Shown here: in pieces, positions 21,901 to 29,220 of the stretch
Numbering within the stretch: the stretch's first letter is position 1
How the letters are laid out: each line of letters starts with the position of its first letter
Virus record (IMG/VR): IMGVR_UViG_3300030202_000690
Span: 1-38,322 of that record
DNA length: 38,322 bases
From: a virus
Direction: 5' to 3' (one strand)
Notes under the pieces: model-generated
Database searches by the model: none
Seen by the model: the letters and a program-made list of their open reading frames with translations, nothing else
Told to the model about the DNA's origin: nothing
Translations under genes and position numbers: made by a program

Positions 21901-24252
21901 AAAACATTGACTCAAAGTGATAATAATGTAGCTATTGGAAAACAGGCTTTATCATCAATATTAGCTGGAGCTGGTGGAAATGTTGCATTAGGTTATCTTA
22001 GTGGTCGTGATGCATATGGAACTAAAAATGTTTTTATTGGATACCAAGCAGGAATGCAACAGACATCGGGTAGCGGTAGTATTAATATCGGTAATCTCGC
22101 TGGTCAGGTAGATTCATCAAGTCCTAATACTATAATAGGTTCAGGAGCATTTGCCTCATCTAATAATTCAAGTTCGGGCAGTAATGTAATTGTTGGATAT
22201 GAAGCAGGTGGTAGTATTAATAGTGCAAATTCAACTGATAATGTTATTTTAGGTCGAGGAGCTGGTGGCGGTGGTGGTGCTGAGTTTACTGAAAATATTG
22301 CGATTGGTTCTTATGCTTTAGATGGAACTGGAAGCAACGCATCAACTGGTCAAGTAGCAATAGGTCACTATGCTTTATCTGCTGTAACAAGTGGTGGTTT
22401 AAATACTGCGGTTGGCTATCAAAGTGGTGATTCTGTTACAACAGGAGGTGGAAACACTTTGTTCGGATATAGAACAGGTACTGAAGTAACTGATGGTCAT
22501 AGTAATACTCTTATAGGTGCAGAAGCACAAAAAGATAATAATGTTTCAGAAGTGGTTGCTATAGGTGAAAGAGCTGGTTTATATAATAGTGCTACTCAAA
22601 ATGTATTTGTTGGTAATGAAGCTGGTAGAATATCAAGTACTGGTACTGGACAAACTTACTTAGGTTACAATAGTGGATATTACGCTCTTGGCAATAATAA
22701 CACATTTGTAGGAAAGAACTCAGGAAAAGGTGGAACAACTTCTTCTCCTTATAGCACAGGTACAGATAATACCGCTATTGGATATGAAGCTCTTGCCTCT
22801 TATACAACTGGAAAAGAAAATACTGGAGTAGGTAGAGGTGCTTTAACTAGTGTTACAACTGGTAATTATAATACAGCGGTAGGATTTAGTGCATTAGACC
22901 AAACTGATGATGGAGCTAGAAATGTTGCTGTAGGTGCTTATTCCATAGGAAATGCTAATTGTGGAGATAAAAATGTTTGTATAGGATATGCTACAGGATA
23001 TGTATTAACTGGTTCAGGTAATGTAGCATTGGGAGATGCGTCTCTTGCTGGAACAACTGATGGAAATAGAAATGTTGCTATTGGACAAGAAGCTTTAAAC
23101 GCAGATGCAGATGATGATAATGTGGCAATAGGATTTCAAGCCTTAAGACTTTGTACTGGTACAGACAATGTTGCATTGGGCGGTTCAACAGGCGATACTG
23201 TAACATCAGGATCACAAAATACTCTTCTTGGTAGAAATGCACAATTAAGTGCTAATAGTGGTACAAATCAAATTGCTGTTGGTTATACAGCAACTGGGCA
23301 AGGAGATAATACAGCTGTTATTGGTAATGCAAGTATAACAGATGTTTATATGGGGCAAGATGCTAATACTGGAAATGCTCAAACAGAAGGTGCTAATGTA
23401 CTTGCTAGGTCAGGATATTTTAAAGCAGTTGGATTAGACCACGACAAAAGTGGTACAGATGGTGTTGGTGATATGGAAAATATCTTACTTACTTTGCACG
23501 GAGCTTATGATGATGATGCTATAGGTGGTAGAGGTATTGGTATGAGTTTTAAGATGCAAGATGAATCAACAAATGTTGGTGAAGTAGGTAGAATTTCAAT
23601 GATACCTCGTTCAGGAAATATGAACTCAAATCTAAGTGCATATGGTACAGAAATGTATTTTTACAATAGTGTTGGTGGAACACTTACTAAGCAAATGGAA
23701 ATTGAAGGTGGAGATAGCCACGCTAGAGTTTCAATTTTTAGTAATACAAGTACACACGGACTTATAGTTAAGAATGATGGTAATAATGCCAACAGAGATG
23801 GTATTTATATTCAAGCTGGAGCAGACGATGCAAGTGGTACAACTGCTTATATAGATTGTCAAGATGGCGATGGTAATCAAGTAGGACACATATCAAATAC
23901 TTCAGGTACATTTGCATTAACCGATGTATCAGATAAAAGATTAAAACAGAATATTGTAGATACATCTGTCAAAGGTGTTGAGACTATTGACAAGATGAAA
24001 GTGAGAGATTTTGAGTGGATTAAATCAGGCGATAAAATGACCGCTGGATTTGTAGCTCAAGAATTAGCAGAGGCTTTCCCATCTGCTGTTACTGGCGAAG
24101 ATGGTGCAATGGAAGATATATTGGATGATGATTATAACAAAATTGGAGAAAGAATTAAACCGATGGGTGTGTCAAGAGATGTTCTTATACCTGTCTTAAT
24201 CAAAGCAGTTCAAGAGTTGTCGGCTCGTGTTAAAGAACTGGAAGGAAAATAG
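18973..24252 (+). CDS. Giant fibre protein with S74 C-terminal chaperone
   Basis: A 1759-aa fibre. Residues about 1-470 contain stem segments with the repeated GIGTxSPxxxLxI motif. About 470-1470 is a long run of roughly 20-30-aa repeats of the form NTAIGYxAL...TGxxN, a predicted beta-solenoid or trimeric adhesin-like shaft. The C-terminus (about 1653-1759, SDKRLKQNIVD...AGFVAQELAEAFP) is an S74 intramolecular chaperone with candidate autoproteolytic Ser1653 and a final coiled coil. It would form the host-recognition fibre. It is the longest gene here, about 14% of the unit genome. Confidence 0.92.
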   Translation: MYGGMGSAVTPDLSKGGEIDGDLTITGDFKVEGGGSFAYDEILQGKLLIEQSADDHGIRLSGYDNMANRDADIYLDQYGQLNIKNNVQSDGLANAHINFLTNQGGAVYMYPQLRVSSHGIIAQGAIDLNIGGTYDSDIKLLNSSGNAVVTVDAGTSTTLFSGDVTIESSGGSFVVKNTGTGTDADADITLIAGAGGVNADFWKIKSDHSDNKLYFINGNDTRGTFTSSGTFTVTEKLKVDAVSGSHGILGLESGSGNEWLIVSSVASNNLDFYNGTPGTVMTITKDTARVGIGTISPAYKLDIVQSGDYQFRVGSSDNKYVSIEDDVMRFKGMTGNGMRILTIDSSDINFGTNTTLNRLVIKADGKIGIGTSSPDSLLEIESSGSTGHTLAMKNTSTNANVNIKLDFLGNDGVNNNSKGHLLWSNTTNQLHLNSANNGLRFQVAETTKFLLDADSRMSLSNTDAGTDNTTYGKRAGKSIQSGGNYNAFVGRYAGEAVTTGDANTVLGTNAHYANVTGSNNTAIGYISQFGASSQSFSNNTSVGAESLRNVTTGNENTGLGAYALTSNTSAGGNTAVGIYASRQNQTGTGNTAVGSQALMGSHGNSHSNNTAVGKDALRGVTTGGNNTAMGFGAGDALTTGHAQVAIGYNALSTEDAGLGSVAVGYQALQNQNVDGDSGNVAVGSNSGNAVTTGTNNSLLGFRSGALITTGVDNTAIGKSAMSNMIAGAYNIAIGSNALADYKGDDGNNAGSKNIAIGVSAMEAFQGGTGDVHANTRFDRNIALGYNSFRGTDFNNAEVVVTDNIAIGDEALNSTGANGHVGTIAIGSSALTALTVGAKNTAIGYQAGMALGDCNNNTIIGYQAFKSANGGEHNNVVIGQGAGLSCDNASVDNNVIIGNGAGTGGAGSMVNCIYIGAEAGVASHPRNQNDNIFIGKGVAKVEWGGQCDDNVGIGSGVMSTGALNDAHGNVALGYEAMKTLTQSDNNVAIGKQALSSILAGAGGNVALGYLSGRDAYGTKNVFIGYQAGMQQTSGSGSINIGNLAGQVDSSSPNTIIGSGAFASSNNSSSGSNVIVGYEAGGSINSANSTDNVILGRGAGGGGGAEFTENIAIGSYALDGTGSNASTGQVAIGHYALSAVTSGGLNTAVGYQSGDSVTTGGGNTLFGYRTGTEVTDGHSNTLIGAEAQKDNNVSEVVAIGERAGLYNSATQNVFVGNEAGRISSTGTGQTYLGYNSGYYALGNNNTFVGKNSGKGGTTSSPYSTGTDNTAIGYEALASYTTGKENTGVGRGALTSVTTGNYNTAVGFSALDQTDDGARNVAVGAYSIGNANCGDKNVCIGYATGYVLTGSGNVALGDASLAGTTDGNRNVAIGQEALNADADDDNVAIGFQALRLCTGTDNVALGGSTGDTVTSGSQNTLLGRNAQLSANSGTNQIAVGYTATGQGDNTAVIGNASITDVYMGQDANTGNAQTEGANVLARSGYFKAVGLDHDKSGTDGVGDMENILLTLHGAYDDDAIGGRGIGMSFKMQDESTNVGEVGRISMIPRSGNMNSNLSAYGTEMYFYNSVGGTLTKQMEIEGGDSHARVSIFSNTSTHGLIVKNDGNNANRDGIYIQAGADDASGTTAYIDCQDGDGNQVGHISNTSGTFALTDVSDKRLKQNIVDTSVKGVETIDKMKVRDFEWIKSGDKMTAGFVAQELAEAFPSAVTGEDGAMEDILDDDYNKIGERIKPMGVSRDVLIPVLIKAVQELSARVKELEGK

Positions 24253-24253
24253 A

Positions 24254-24577
24254 ATGAAAAACTATAAAGCAATGAAGTCTGCTAAAAGCTGGTCTGTAAA
24301 GAAAGCTAAAGTGGTAGACTCTCCAGCTGTTTCTGAAGTCAAAGATGATGACGGAAATGTTGTAAGAGAGGCACGAGCAGAGCAATCACATGATGAATTA
24401 CAACTAGTTAGAAAGCAATGGGATGCTAGTAGCGGTAAAGCACTAGATGATTCAGTTCAATCTTATAGCTTAGAGCAAGTTGCTAGAGAAATCCAACGCT
24501 GTAAAGATAGAGCATCTGAAGCTCAGTCTGAACAAGCTGATTGGGAAGAACTAGAAAAAGATTTAAAAGCACTTTAA
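24254..24577 (+). CDS. 107-aa acidic helical protein after fibre
   Basis: Starts MKNYKAMKSAKSWSVKKAKVV and has a helical C-terminus (QVAREIQRCKDRASEAQSEQADWEELEKDL). It could be a fibre assembly chaperone or attachment protein by position. GGAAGGA precedes this ATG; an earlier start inside the fibre gene is less likely. Confidence 0.55.
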   Translation: MKNYKAMKSAKSWSVKKAKVVDSPAVSEVKDDDGNVVREARAEQSHDELQLVRKQWDASSGKALDDSVQSYSLEQVAREIQRCKDRASEAQSEQADWEELEKDLKAL

Positions 24578-24599
24578 TCAATAACCATAGGAGTAAATA

Positions 24600-24824
24600 A
24601 TGGCTAAAAAAGAAAAACAAAAGCTAAATCTGTTTGATAAAGAATATGAAATAGATGACCTAACTGATGAACAAAAAGCAATGGTAAATCACATTGCAGA
24701 TCTTGAGAATAAGATAGGCTCAATGGCTTTTAATCTAGACCAATTAAACATTGGAAAGGAAGCTTTTATCAACAAGCTAAAGGATTCTCTAGAGTCTGAG
24801 GATGAGGTAGAAGAAGAAAAGTAA
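24600..24824 (+). CDS. 74-aa DUF6447-like protein
   Basis: Contains FDKEYEIDDLTDEQKAMVNHIADLENKI, which matches a small phage family built around a short strand plus helix hairpin; often encoded near fibres in marine phages. Acidic C-terminus (EDEVEEEK). TAGGAGTAAATA lies before the ATG. Function unknown. Confidence 0.6.
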   Translation: MAKKEKQKLNLFDKEYEIDDLTDEQKAMVNHIADLENKIGSMAFNLDQLNIGKEAFINKLKDSLESEDEVEEEK

Positions 24825-25111
24825 TGCTTGTTCGTAGGTCATCAAAAGGTAAAAAAATATACATCTTTAAGCCAAGAACTAAAGAAAATGTTTCTTATAA
24901 GTTTAGCAAAGATGAAACAGTATCATTTGATGCACAGAACAAGTCTTATATTGTGACAAGTGATGGGGCGGTAGTGAAGAGAACTGATTCTTGGATTACC
25001 GCTCAATCCGCTTATGATGATGAGTGCAAAAAACATTATGATGACACAACTGGCATATTAAAAATAGGTAAACATACTTTAGTTAATGGGGTGGCAAAAG
25101 TTGTTAAATAA
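24824..25111 (+). CDS. 95-aa beta-rich protein
   Basis: Starts MLVRRSSKGKKIYIFKPRTKENVSYKF. Its start overlaps the preceding stop (TAATG), and its end overlaps the pilin-like gene by 26 nt. Not recognised; small structural or lysis-region protein. Confidence 0.55.
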   Translation: MLVRRSSKGKKIYIFKPRTKENVSYKFSKDETVSFDAQNKSYIVTSDGAVVKRTDSWITAQSAYDDECKKHYDDTTGILKIGKHTLVNGVAKVVK

Positions 25112-25595
25112 TAAAGGAAACAGTCTTGCTGAGTTCGCAGTTACTATGGCTATCATGGCTACTCTTACTGTTACTTCCGCTCCTGCTTTTAGTAGGATTG
25201 GCGAAGGTGCTAAAGCTAAACAAACTAAAGCTAACCTTGAAAAAATTGTTAAAGCATCTCAGATGTGGTATAATCAACAAGTTGAAGTAAATGGCATGGG
25301 TAAATTTCCAAGTCAATCACATAGAACTAGTAGTGTAGGCACATTAGTAGATTATAACAATAATAGAAGAATTGAAATTGATGAGTTGTTAGAGGCAGAG
25401 TTTGTGCCAGTATTTAGTGATACAAGTTTTTTACATTTATTTGATAATGATACAATTAAAAGTCCCTATCAAAATGGATTATACGCTTATGCTATTATTG
25501 GTGGATCTGGCACAGGGAACAGTATTGTTAGCCCAATTTTTGTTGTAGTAGATACAGAAAATTTTCAAGATTTTTATAAATATTACAAACCATAA
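25086..25595 (+). CDS. Type IV pilin-like (prepilin) protein
   Basis: A 169-aa protein with a classic class III prepilin start: short basic leader ending NNKG, then NSLAEF (Glu at +5 after the predicted cleavage Gly11), a hydrophobic helix AVTMAIMATLTVTSAPAF with Pro near +23, and an amphipathic continuation (KQTKANLEKIVKASQMWY). The globular part has an EF-hand-like DYNNNRRIEIDE loop. Such proteins are processed by host prepilin peptidase and enter type IV pilus or type II secretion filaments. A TTG start at 25101 with GGGGTGG upstream would give an even shorter leader. Confidence 0.75.
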   Translation: MGWQKLLNNKGNSLAEFAVTMAIMATLTVTSAPAFSRIGEGAKAKQTKANLEKIVKASQMWYNQQVEVNGMGKFPSQSHRTSSVGTLVDYNNNRRIEIDELLEAEFVPVFSDTSFLHLFDNDTIKSPYQNGLYAYAIIGGSGTGNSIVSPIFVVVDTENFQDFYKYYKP

Positions 25596-25602
25596 ATGAG
25601 GT

Positions 25603-25932
25603 ATGAGTAATGCCAAACCTAAAACAGCAAGGTCGTATCGTGGAGCTATGGTCGATGACAACGCTATTATATCTATCAATATTAAGTGGCTTATTCAGTC
25701 AGTTGTGGTTATCGCTGGACTTGTTTATTCGTACCTACAAATTGAAAATAGAATTAGAGAACTTGAACGCAGAGTTGAACTTGCTGATACCGAAATTGAA
25801 GAACTTGTCAGTAAACATATAAAAGAAGAAAATAAAAAAATAACACAGATGCAAGAACAATTAGAATGGTACGAAACAGAATTAAATTTAAATCCTTTAT
25901 CTTGGGGAAAGAAAAAAAGGAAGAGAAAGTAG
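25603..25932 (+). CDS. Membrane protein with coiled coil (lysis-region, holin/spanin-like)
   Basis: A 109-aa protein: soluble N-terminus, one transmembrane helix (about 28-45, WLIQSVVVIAGLVYSYL), a coiled coil (IENRIRELERRVELADTEI) and a Lys/Arg-rich tail (GKKKRKRK). Typical of a conserved membrane protein of marine phages found near endolysins. An overlapping 70-aa ORF at 25610-25822 in another frame has a better-spaced ribosome site, but its composition is less convincing. Confidence 0.65.
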   Translation: MSNAKPKTARSYRGAMVDDNAIISINIKWLIQSVVVIAGLVYSYLQIENRIRELERRVELADTEIEELVSKHIKEENKKITQMQEQLEWYETELNLNPLSWGKKKRKRK

Positions 25933-25996
25933 TCTTAAAAGAAGATGACTTTAATCATAATTACTTTATTAACAGAGAACTGCGGAGAAAAAGATA

Positions 25997-26314
25997 GTGG
26001 ATTTTTTAGCAATATATTCAGAAGCTGGGATGATAGGAGTTGTAGGAGCGATGTTTGTGTTCATGGTTTACTCGATGAATAAAAGAGGTAATGAACAAGC
26101 CAAAGCACTACAAGATTTACAAGTAGAAAATAAAGGACAATCAGAAACATTAGAAAATACAGAAGGCATGATTATTAAACTTATAAATAGATGGAATCAA
26201 TCTGATGATAAATTAGATAGAAAATTTGATGGGTTAAATAAAGAAATTAATGATCTAGATAATCAAGTTTCTGAAATAAAAGGTTCTTTAAGCAGAGTAA
26301 ATGGAAAAAGATAA
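25997..26314 (+). CDS. Holin-like membrane protein with coiled coil, GTG start
   Basis: A 105-aa protein with one N-terminal transmembrane helix (AGMIGVVGAMFVFMVYSM, about 10-27), then a long charged coiled coil. GGAG lies 9 nt before the GTG. Its stop overlaps the next ATG (TAATG). Single-pass topology with cytoplasmic or periplasmic coiled coil fits a class III holin or membrane anchor; proof lacking. Confidence 0.55.
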   Translation: MDFLAIYSEAGMIGVVGAMFVFMVYSMNKRGNEQAKALQDLQVENKGQSETLENTEGMIIKLINRWNQSDDKLDRKFDGLNKEINDLDNQVSEIKGSLSRVNGKR

Positions 26315-26454
26315 TGGATAGTACGAAAGTAGCTTTAGCAAGTATTGGCAACTATGGGTTGTCATTAACAAATATAAGTTTAACATTACAATGTATTGTA
26401 GCATTTCTTACAATCATTTACTTATTAATTAAAATAAAAAACACAAGGAAATAA
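26314..26454 (+). CDS. 46-aa holin-like membrane peptide
   Basis: MDSTKVALASIGNYGLSLTNISLTLQCIVAFLTIIYLLIKIKN: one transmembrane segment (about 22-41) and a basic C-terminus. The start overlaps the previous stop (TAATG), so it is coupled. Small size and place upstream of the endolysin suggest a holin or pinholin part. Confidence 0.6.
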   Translation: MDSTKVALASIGNYGLSLTNISLTLQCIVAFLTIIYLLIKIKNTRK

Positions 26455-26456
26455 TA

Positions 26457-26684
26457 ATGGATTTTAAAGCAATAATGTTATCAGTAGCAGAGTCTCAAGC
26501 AGACCAATTTAAAGAAAAAGCAGTAGCATGGGTTCAGTCTAATGAATTTCAAGAAGAACTAGCTACTAAAATAAACGCAAAGATTGACATACCTTTTGTT
26601 GATGAAGAAAAAGAGCAAATCTTTTTTGAAAAGTGTGTTGATTTAGTTGCAGATGTAGTAGAGGGTTTATTTAAGGGGAAGTAA
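26457..26684 (+). CDS. 75-aa acidic helical protein
   Basis: Starts MDFKAIMLSVAESQADQFKEKAVAWVQSNEF; helical, with FVDEEKEQIFFEKCVDLV. ACAAGGAAATAATA lies upstream. The stop overlaps the next ATG (TAATG). Not recognised; part of the lysis-region cassette. Confidence 0.55.
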   Translation: MDFKAIMLSVAESQADQFKEKAVAWVQSNEFQEELATKINAKIDIPFVDEEKEQIFFEKCVDLVADVVEGLFKGK

Positions 26685-26986
26685 TGCCTAGAAAAAAGAA
26701 AAGCAAAAGAGATCCTAGATTAGCTAGGTATGGACTAAGTGGTTATAACAAACCAAAAAGAACCAGAGGTCATAAGACTAAATCTCATGTTGTTCTTGCT
26801 AAGGTAGGTAGTAAAGTAAAACTTATACGATTTGGGCAAAAAGGTGCTAAAACAGCAGGTAAACCTAAAAAAGGAGAGTCTGCAAGAATGAAAGCAAAGC
26901 GTAAATCATTTAAAGCAAGGCATAGAAAAAACATTGCTAGAGGTAAGATGTCTGGGGCTTATTGGGCAAACAAGGTAAAGTGGTAA
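26684..26986 (+). CDS. 100-aa highly basic protein (DUF6321-like)
   Basis: Extremely Lys/Arg-rich (MPRKKKSKRDPRLARYGLSGYNKPKRTRGHKTK...), with a C-terminal KRKSFKARHRKNIARGKMSGAYWANKVKW resembling a small family found in marine viruses and phages. Positive charge suggests DNA binding or condensation in the virion. It is the first of three consecutive basic proteins coupled by TAATG. Confidence 0.65.
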   Translation: MPRKKKSKRDPRLARYGLSGYNKPKRTRGHKTKSHVVLAKVGSKVKLIRFGQKGAKTAGKPKKGESARMKAKRKSFKARHRKNIARGKMSGAYWANKVKW

Positions 26987-27117
26987 TGGCTAAAACAGTA
27001 AGTTGGAAATGGGGTAACAAAAGATACTCTGGTAAATTAATTAGAGAAACTAAAACACATAAATTTGCTAGAACAAAAAATGGCAAAATTAAAAAGATAA
27101 AGAAAAAGGGGAAATAA
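26986..27117 (+). CDS. 43-aa basic microprotein
   Basis: MAKTVSWKWGNKRYSGKLIRETKTHKFARTKNGKIKKIKKKGK: basic throughout with a Lys-rich tail. The ATG overlaps the stop of the 100-aa gene. Probably a virion DNA-associated or RNA-binding peptide; function unknown. Confidence 0.55.
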   Translation: MAKTVSWKWGNKRYSGKLIRETKTHKFARTKNGKIKKIKKKGK

Positions 27118-27118
27118 T

Positions 27119-27205
27119 ATGCCAAAAGGAAAAGGCTATGGTTTCGGCAAAAAGAAACCTATGAAAAAAAGAAAAAAAGTTAAGTCTAAAAGAAAGAAAA
27201 AGTAA
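27119..27205 (+). CDS. 28-aa Lys/Arg-rich microprotein
   Basis: MPKGKGYGFGKKKPMKKRKKVKSK...: nearly half Lys/Arg. The start is 2 nt after the previous stop and its own stop overlaps the endolysin start (TAATG), so it may mainly serve to couple translation to the endolysin, or act as a tiny DNA-condensing peptide. Confidence 0.5.
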   Translation: MPKGKGYGFGKKKPMKKRKKVKSKRKKK

Positions 27206-27585
27206 TGTATAGGTTCGGTAAAAGATCTAGAGAGCGACTAAAAGGTGTTAAGCCTGAGTTAATATTTATCTTGAACGAGCTTATCAAAATAATGGATGTA
27301 ACCATTATAGAGGGGGTAAGGACACAAGAAAGACAGGATGAGTTAGTTGCTAAGGGTGCTAGTAAGACGAAATATTCAAAGCATATTGAAGGTAAGGCTG
27401 TAGACCTTGCCCCCTATCCTATTGACTGGGATGATAGAGATACATTTCATTATATGTGTGGGATGCTTAGAGGCATTGCTCATGTAATGAAAATACCAGT
27501 TAGGGTTGGATGTGATTGGGATGGGGATGGTCAAACAAAAGATAATAATTTTGATGACTTAGTACATATTGAATTAAAAAGTTAG
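27205..27585 (+). CDS. Endolysin, M15-type peptidase (L-alanyl-D-glutamate-like)
   Basis: A 126-aa single-domain peptidoglycan peptidase of the VanY/M15 group. Zinc ligands are H60 and D67 in SKHIEGKAVDLAPY, and H121 in DDLVHIE. It would cut the peptide stem of host murein at lysis. No signal peptide, so it needs a holin from the membrane genes upstream. The last codons run into palindrome copy 6. Confidence 0.9.
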   Translation: MYRFGKRSRERLKGVKPELIFILNELIKIMDVTIIEGVRTQERQDELVAKGASKTKYSKHIEGKAVDLAPYPIDWDDRDTFHYMCGMLRGIAHVMKIPVRVGCDWDGDGQTKDNNFDDLVHIELKS

Positions 27586-27599
27586 ATGTTTAACTTTTT
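27576..27599 (+). repeat. Dispersed 16-bp palindrome, copy 6 (extended hairpin after endolysin)
   Basis: Core AGTTAGATGTTTAACT at 27580-27595, here flanked by AAAA and TTTT so the inverted repeat extends to a 9-bp stem (AAAAAGTTA/TAACTTTTT) with loop GATGTT. Overlaps the endolysin stop codon. The U-rich side could give weak termination on the plus strand, but the same core inside coding genes argues for another role. Confidence 0.65.
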
Positions 27600-27640
27600 G
27601 TATTGTATTAAAGAAGATAAAAGAGTAATATAGGAACACT

Positions 27641-28591
27641 ATGGCATATTGTACAAATAGAGATTTAAAAGATATATTCCCATCAATAGATGAGTTTGAT
27701 ACTAAAACAGCTTTATATGGCTGGGTAGTTCATAGCAGTAATCTATATAGGGCTGATAACAGTGGTTTAGTAACACAGCTTTTTGCTAATGGGCAAGATT
27801 TAGGCTCTGCTCAAGCAAATAGTGGAGTAGTTGATTCTAATGGAGAGTGGTTTTATGAATCTTCCTTAGATGCTGTTTACTATTATAATAGTGCCACTAA
27901 CCCTAATGATATGTTAATGGAGTCTGGAGATGATTGGGCAACATTAAAAACACGCTATATTTCAAATGCTGAAAAATACCTTGATTCTAGGTTAGATGGC
28001 AGACTACCCAGAAAACAATTCAAAGATAAAGATGGCAATTACGACTATATGATTGTAAGAACCACAGCTTTACTTGCTTGTTCATTTCTTATTAGGGCAA
28101 ACGATCCTACATCTGAAATAGCAAATGCTTTATTTGAAGAGGCAGATAGAAACATAGCGTCATTAAATGATGGATCAACAAAATTATCTTGGCAGGTTTC
28201 TGGAGATTCTAGTAAGGGAGTAATTAGGCAAGTATCTGTAAGCGGTTCTATTAATTTAGTAGATACTAGAGGACATTATTACGATATATATGATAGAGTA
28301 GGTGTAAAGATTACTACTGCTGGTGCTATGGGAACTGCTAAATATTCTGTATGGCATAAAGATGCAGATAACTTAGGTGCTGAGAGAATGAATAATGGAG
28401 ATACTGCTGATTATGTTGAGACTATTAATGGTCAATATCAACCATTAACTGATAATATATATATAAGATTTGCAGGAGATACCGCTGATACAGCAACTTT
28501 AAATGATAAATGGGAGATAGAGTTTTTTGGTAAGCATGAATCTGTAGATGATGCAGGGATGCCATACTCTATCAGGATGACTCGTAGATGA
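27641..28591 (+). CDS. Head-tail connector (adaptor) protein
   Basis: A 316-aa protein starting MAYCTNRDLKDIFPSIDEFDT. The middle carries a helical region (YISNAEKYLDSRLDGRLPRKQ..., about residues 105-175) like gp6/gp15-type adaptors that stack on the portal, and the C-terminal half is a beta-rich domain (SVSGSINLVDTRGHYYDIYDRVGVKITTAG). It is first of the connector/tail genes. Family call is by pattern and position. Confidence 0.65.
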   Translation: MAYCTNRDLKDIFPSIDEFDTKTALYGWVVHSSNLYRADNSGLVTQLFANGQDLGSAQANSGVVDSNGEWFYESSLDAVYYYNSATNPNDMLMESGDDWATLKTRYISNAEKYLDSRLDGRLPRKQFKDKDGNYDYMIVRTTALLACSFLIRANDPTSEIANALFEEADRNIASLNDGSTKLSWQVSGDSSKGVIRQVSVSGSINLVDTRGHYYDIYDRVGVKITTAGAMGTAKYSVWHKDADNLGAERMNNGDTADYVETINGQYQPLTDNIYIRFAGDTADTATLNDKWEIEFFGKHESVDDAGMPYSIRMTRR

Positions 28592-29019
28592 TTTCATTTG
28601 TCAATATATGGGATGACAAAATATTAGATACTATTAGAACTTTTTTAAATACTGAGTTTTCTGGTAGTATTCCTGTTTATACAGGAGAATTTAAAGACAT
28701 GGGTAACCAGTCTATAAGACTTAACCCTGTAGGCACGGATTTGATTGAACGCATGTCTACAGCAGAAATGAGAGAATATATACTAGATGTATCATATACT
28801 TTCAAAGAAAAAACAGTCAAAAAGGATACTTGGGAACATATATTTCGCCAAATATCACACATAGAAGCTCTGTTCTTTCAAAATGAGCATAATGTTTACT
28901 TTGATGGTAGACTATTAAACTGTCGTATTAACGAGAAGGAAGAAGATGAAGAAGTTATTGAGGGTTTAAATGTTATGAGATGGGAATGGAGAGGTAAGTA
29001 CTTAGGAAACATATCATAA
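28588..29019 (+). CDS. Neck / tail terminator-like protein
   Basis: A 143-aa alpha/beta protein starting MISFVNIWDDKILDTIRTFL; the size and order (after connector, before tail tube) match tail terminator proteins such as lambda gpU. Starts in a 4-nt overlap with the connector (ATGA). Evidence is mostly position. Confidence 0.6.
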   Translation: MISFVNIWDDKILDTIRTFLNTEFSGSIPVYTGEFKDMGNQSIRLNPVGTDLIERMSTAEMREYILDVSYTFKEKTVKKDTWEHIFRQISHIEALFFQNEHNVYFDGRLLNCRINEKEEDEEVIEGLNVMRWEWRGKYLGNIS

Positions 29020-29037
29020 AGTAATAAGGAATACGGT

Positions 29038-29220
29038 ATGAAAGTAAAGTTAAAAAAAGATGAAAAGCTATCTTCTAGTAGTAATTATTGCAATTTAGCT
29101 TATAAAGATTGGGTAGCTCTTAATCAAGGCAAAAGTGTTGAATTAAGTGAAGTACCAAAGCGAATTGAAAATAAAATAGAAATTAAAAAAGAAAAAAAGG
29201 AGATAGAAAACAATGGCTAA
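29038..29220 (+). CDS. 60-aa protein before tail tube
   Basis: Starts MKVKLKKDEKLSSSSNYCNLAYKDWVAL; a short conserved-looking module (KDWVALNQGKSVELSEVP) with a Lys/Glu-rich tail. Overlaps the tail tube start by 8 nt. Not recognised beyond resemblance to small phage proteins between terminator and tube. Confidence 0.55.
   Translation: MKVKLKKDEKLSSSSNYCNLAYKDWVALNQGKSVELSEVPKRIENKIEIKKEKKEIENNG

Noticed and set aside
20340-23400. CRISPR-like or tandem DNA repeat array
   Set aside because: The periodicity is at protein level (NTAIG-type fibre repeats) with variable DNA; no identical repeats or spacers.
25610-25822. 70-aa ORF overlapping the 109-aa membrane gene, with a better-spaced ribosome site
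   Set aside because: The 109-aa frame has a coherent transmembrane helix plus coiled coil typical of phage membrane proteins; the overlapping frame looks like a shifted reading of it. Dual coding cannot be excluded.
27576-27599. Intrinsic terminator after endolysin
   Set aside because: The stem is all A-T except one G-C pair per arm, and the same core occurs inside coding genes in the opposite sense, so it is listed as a dispersed repeat instead.
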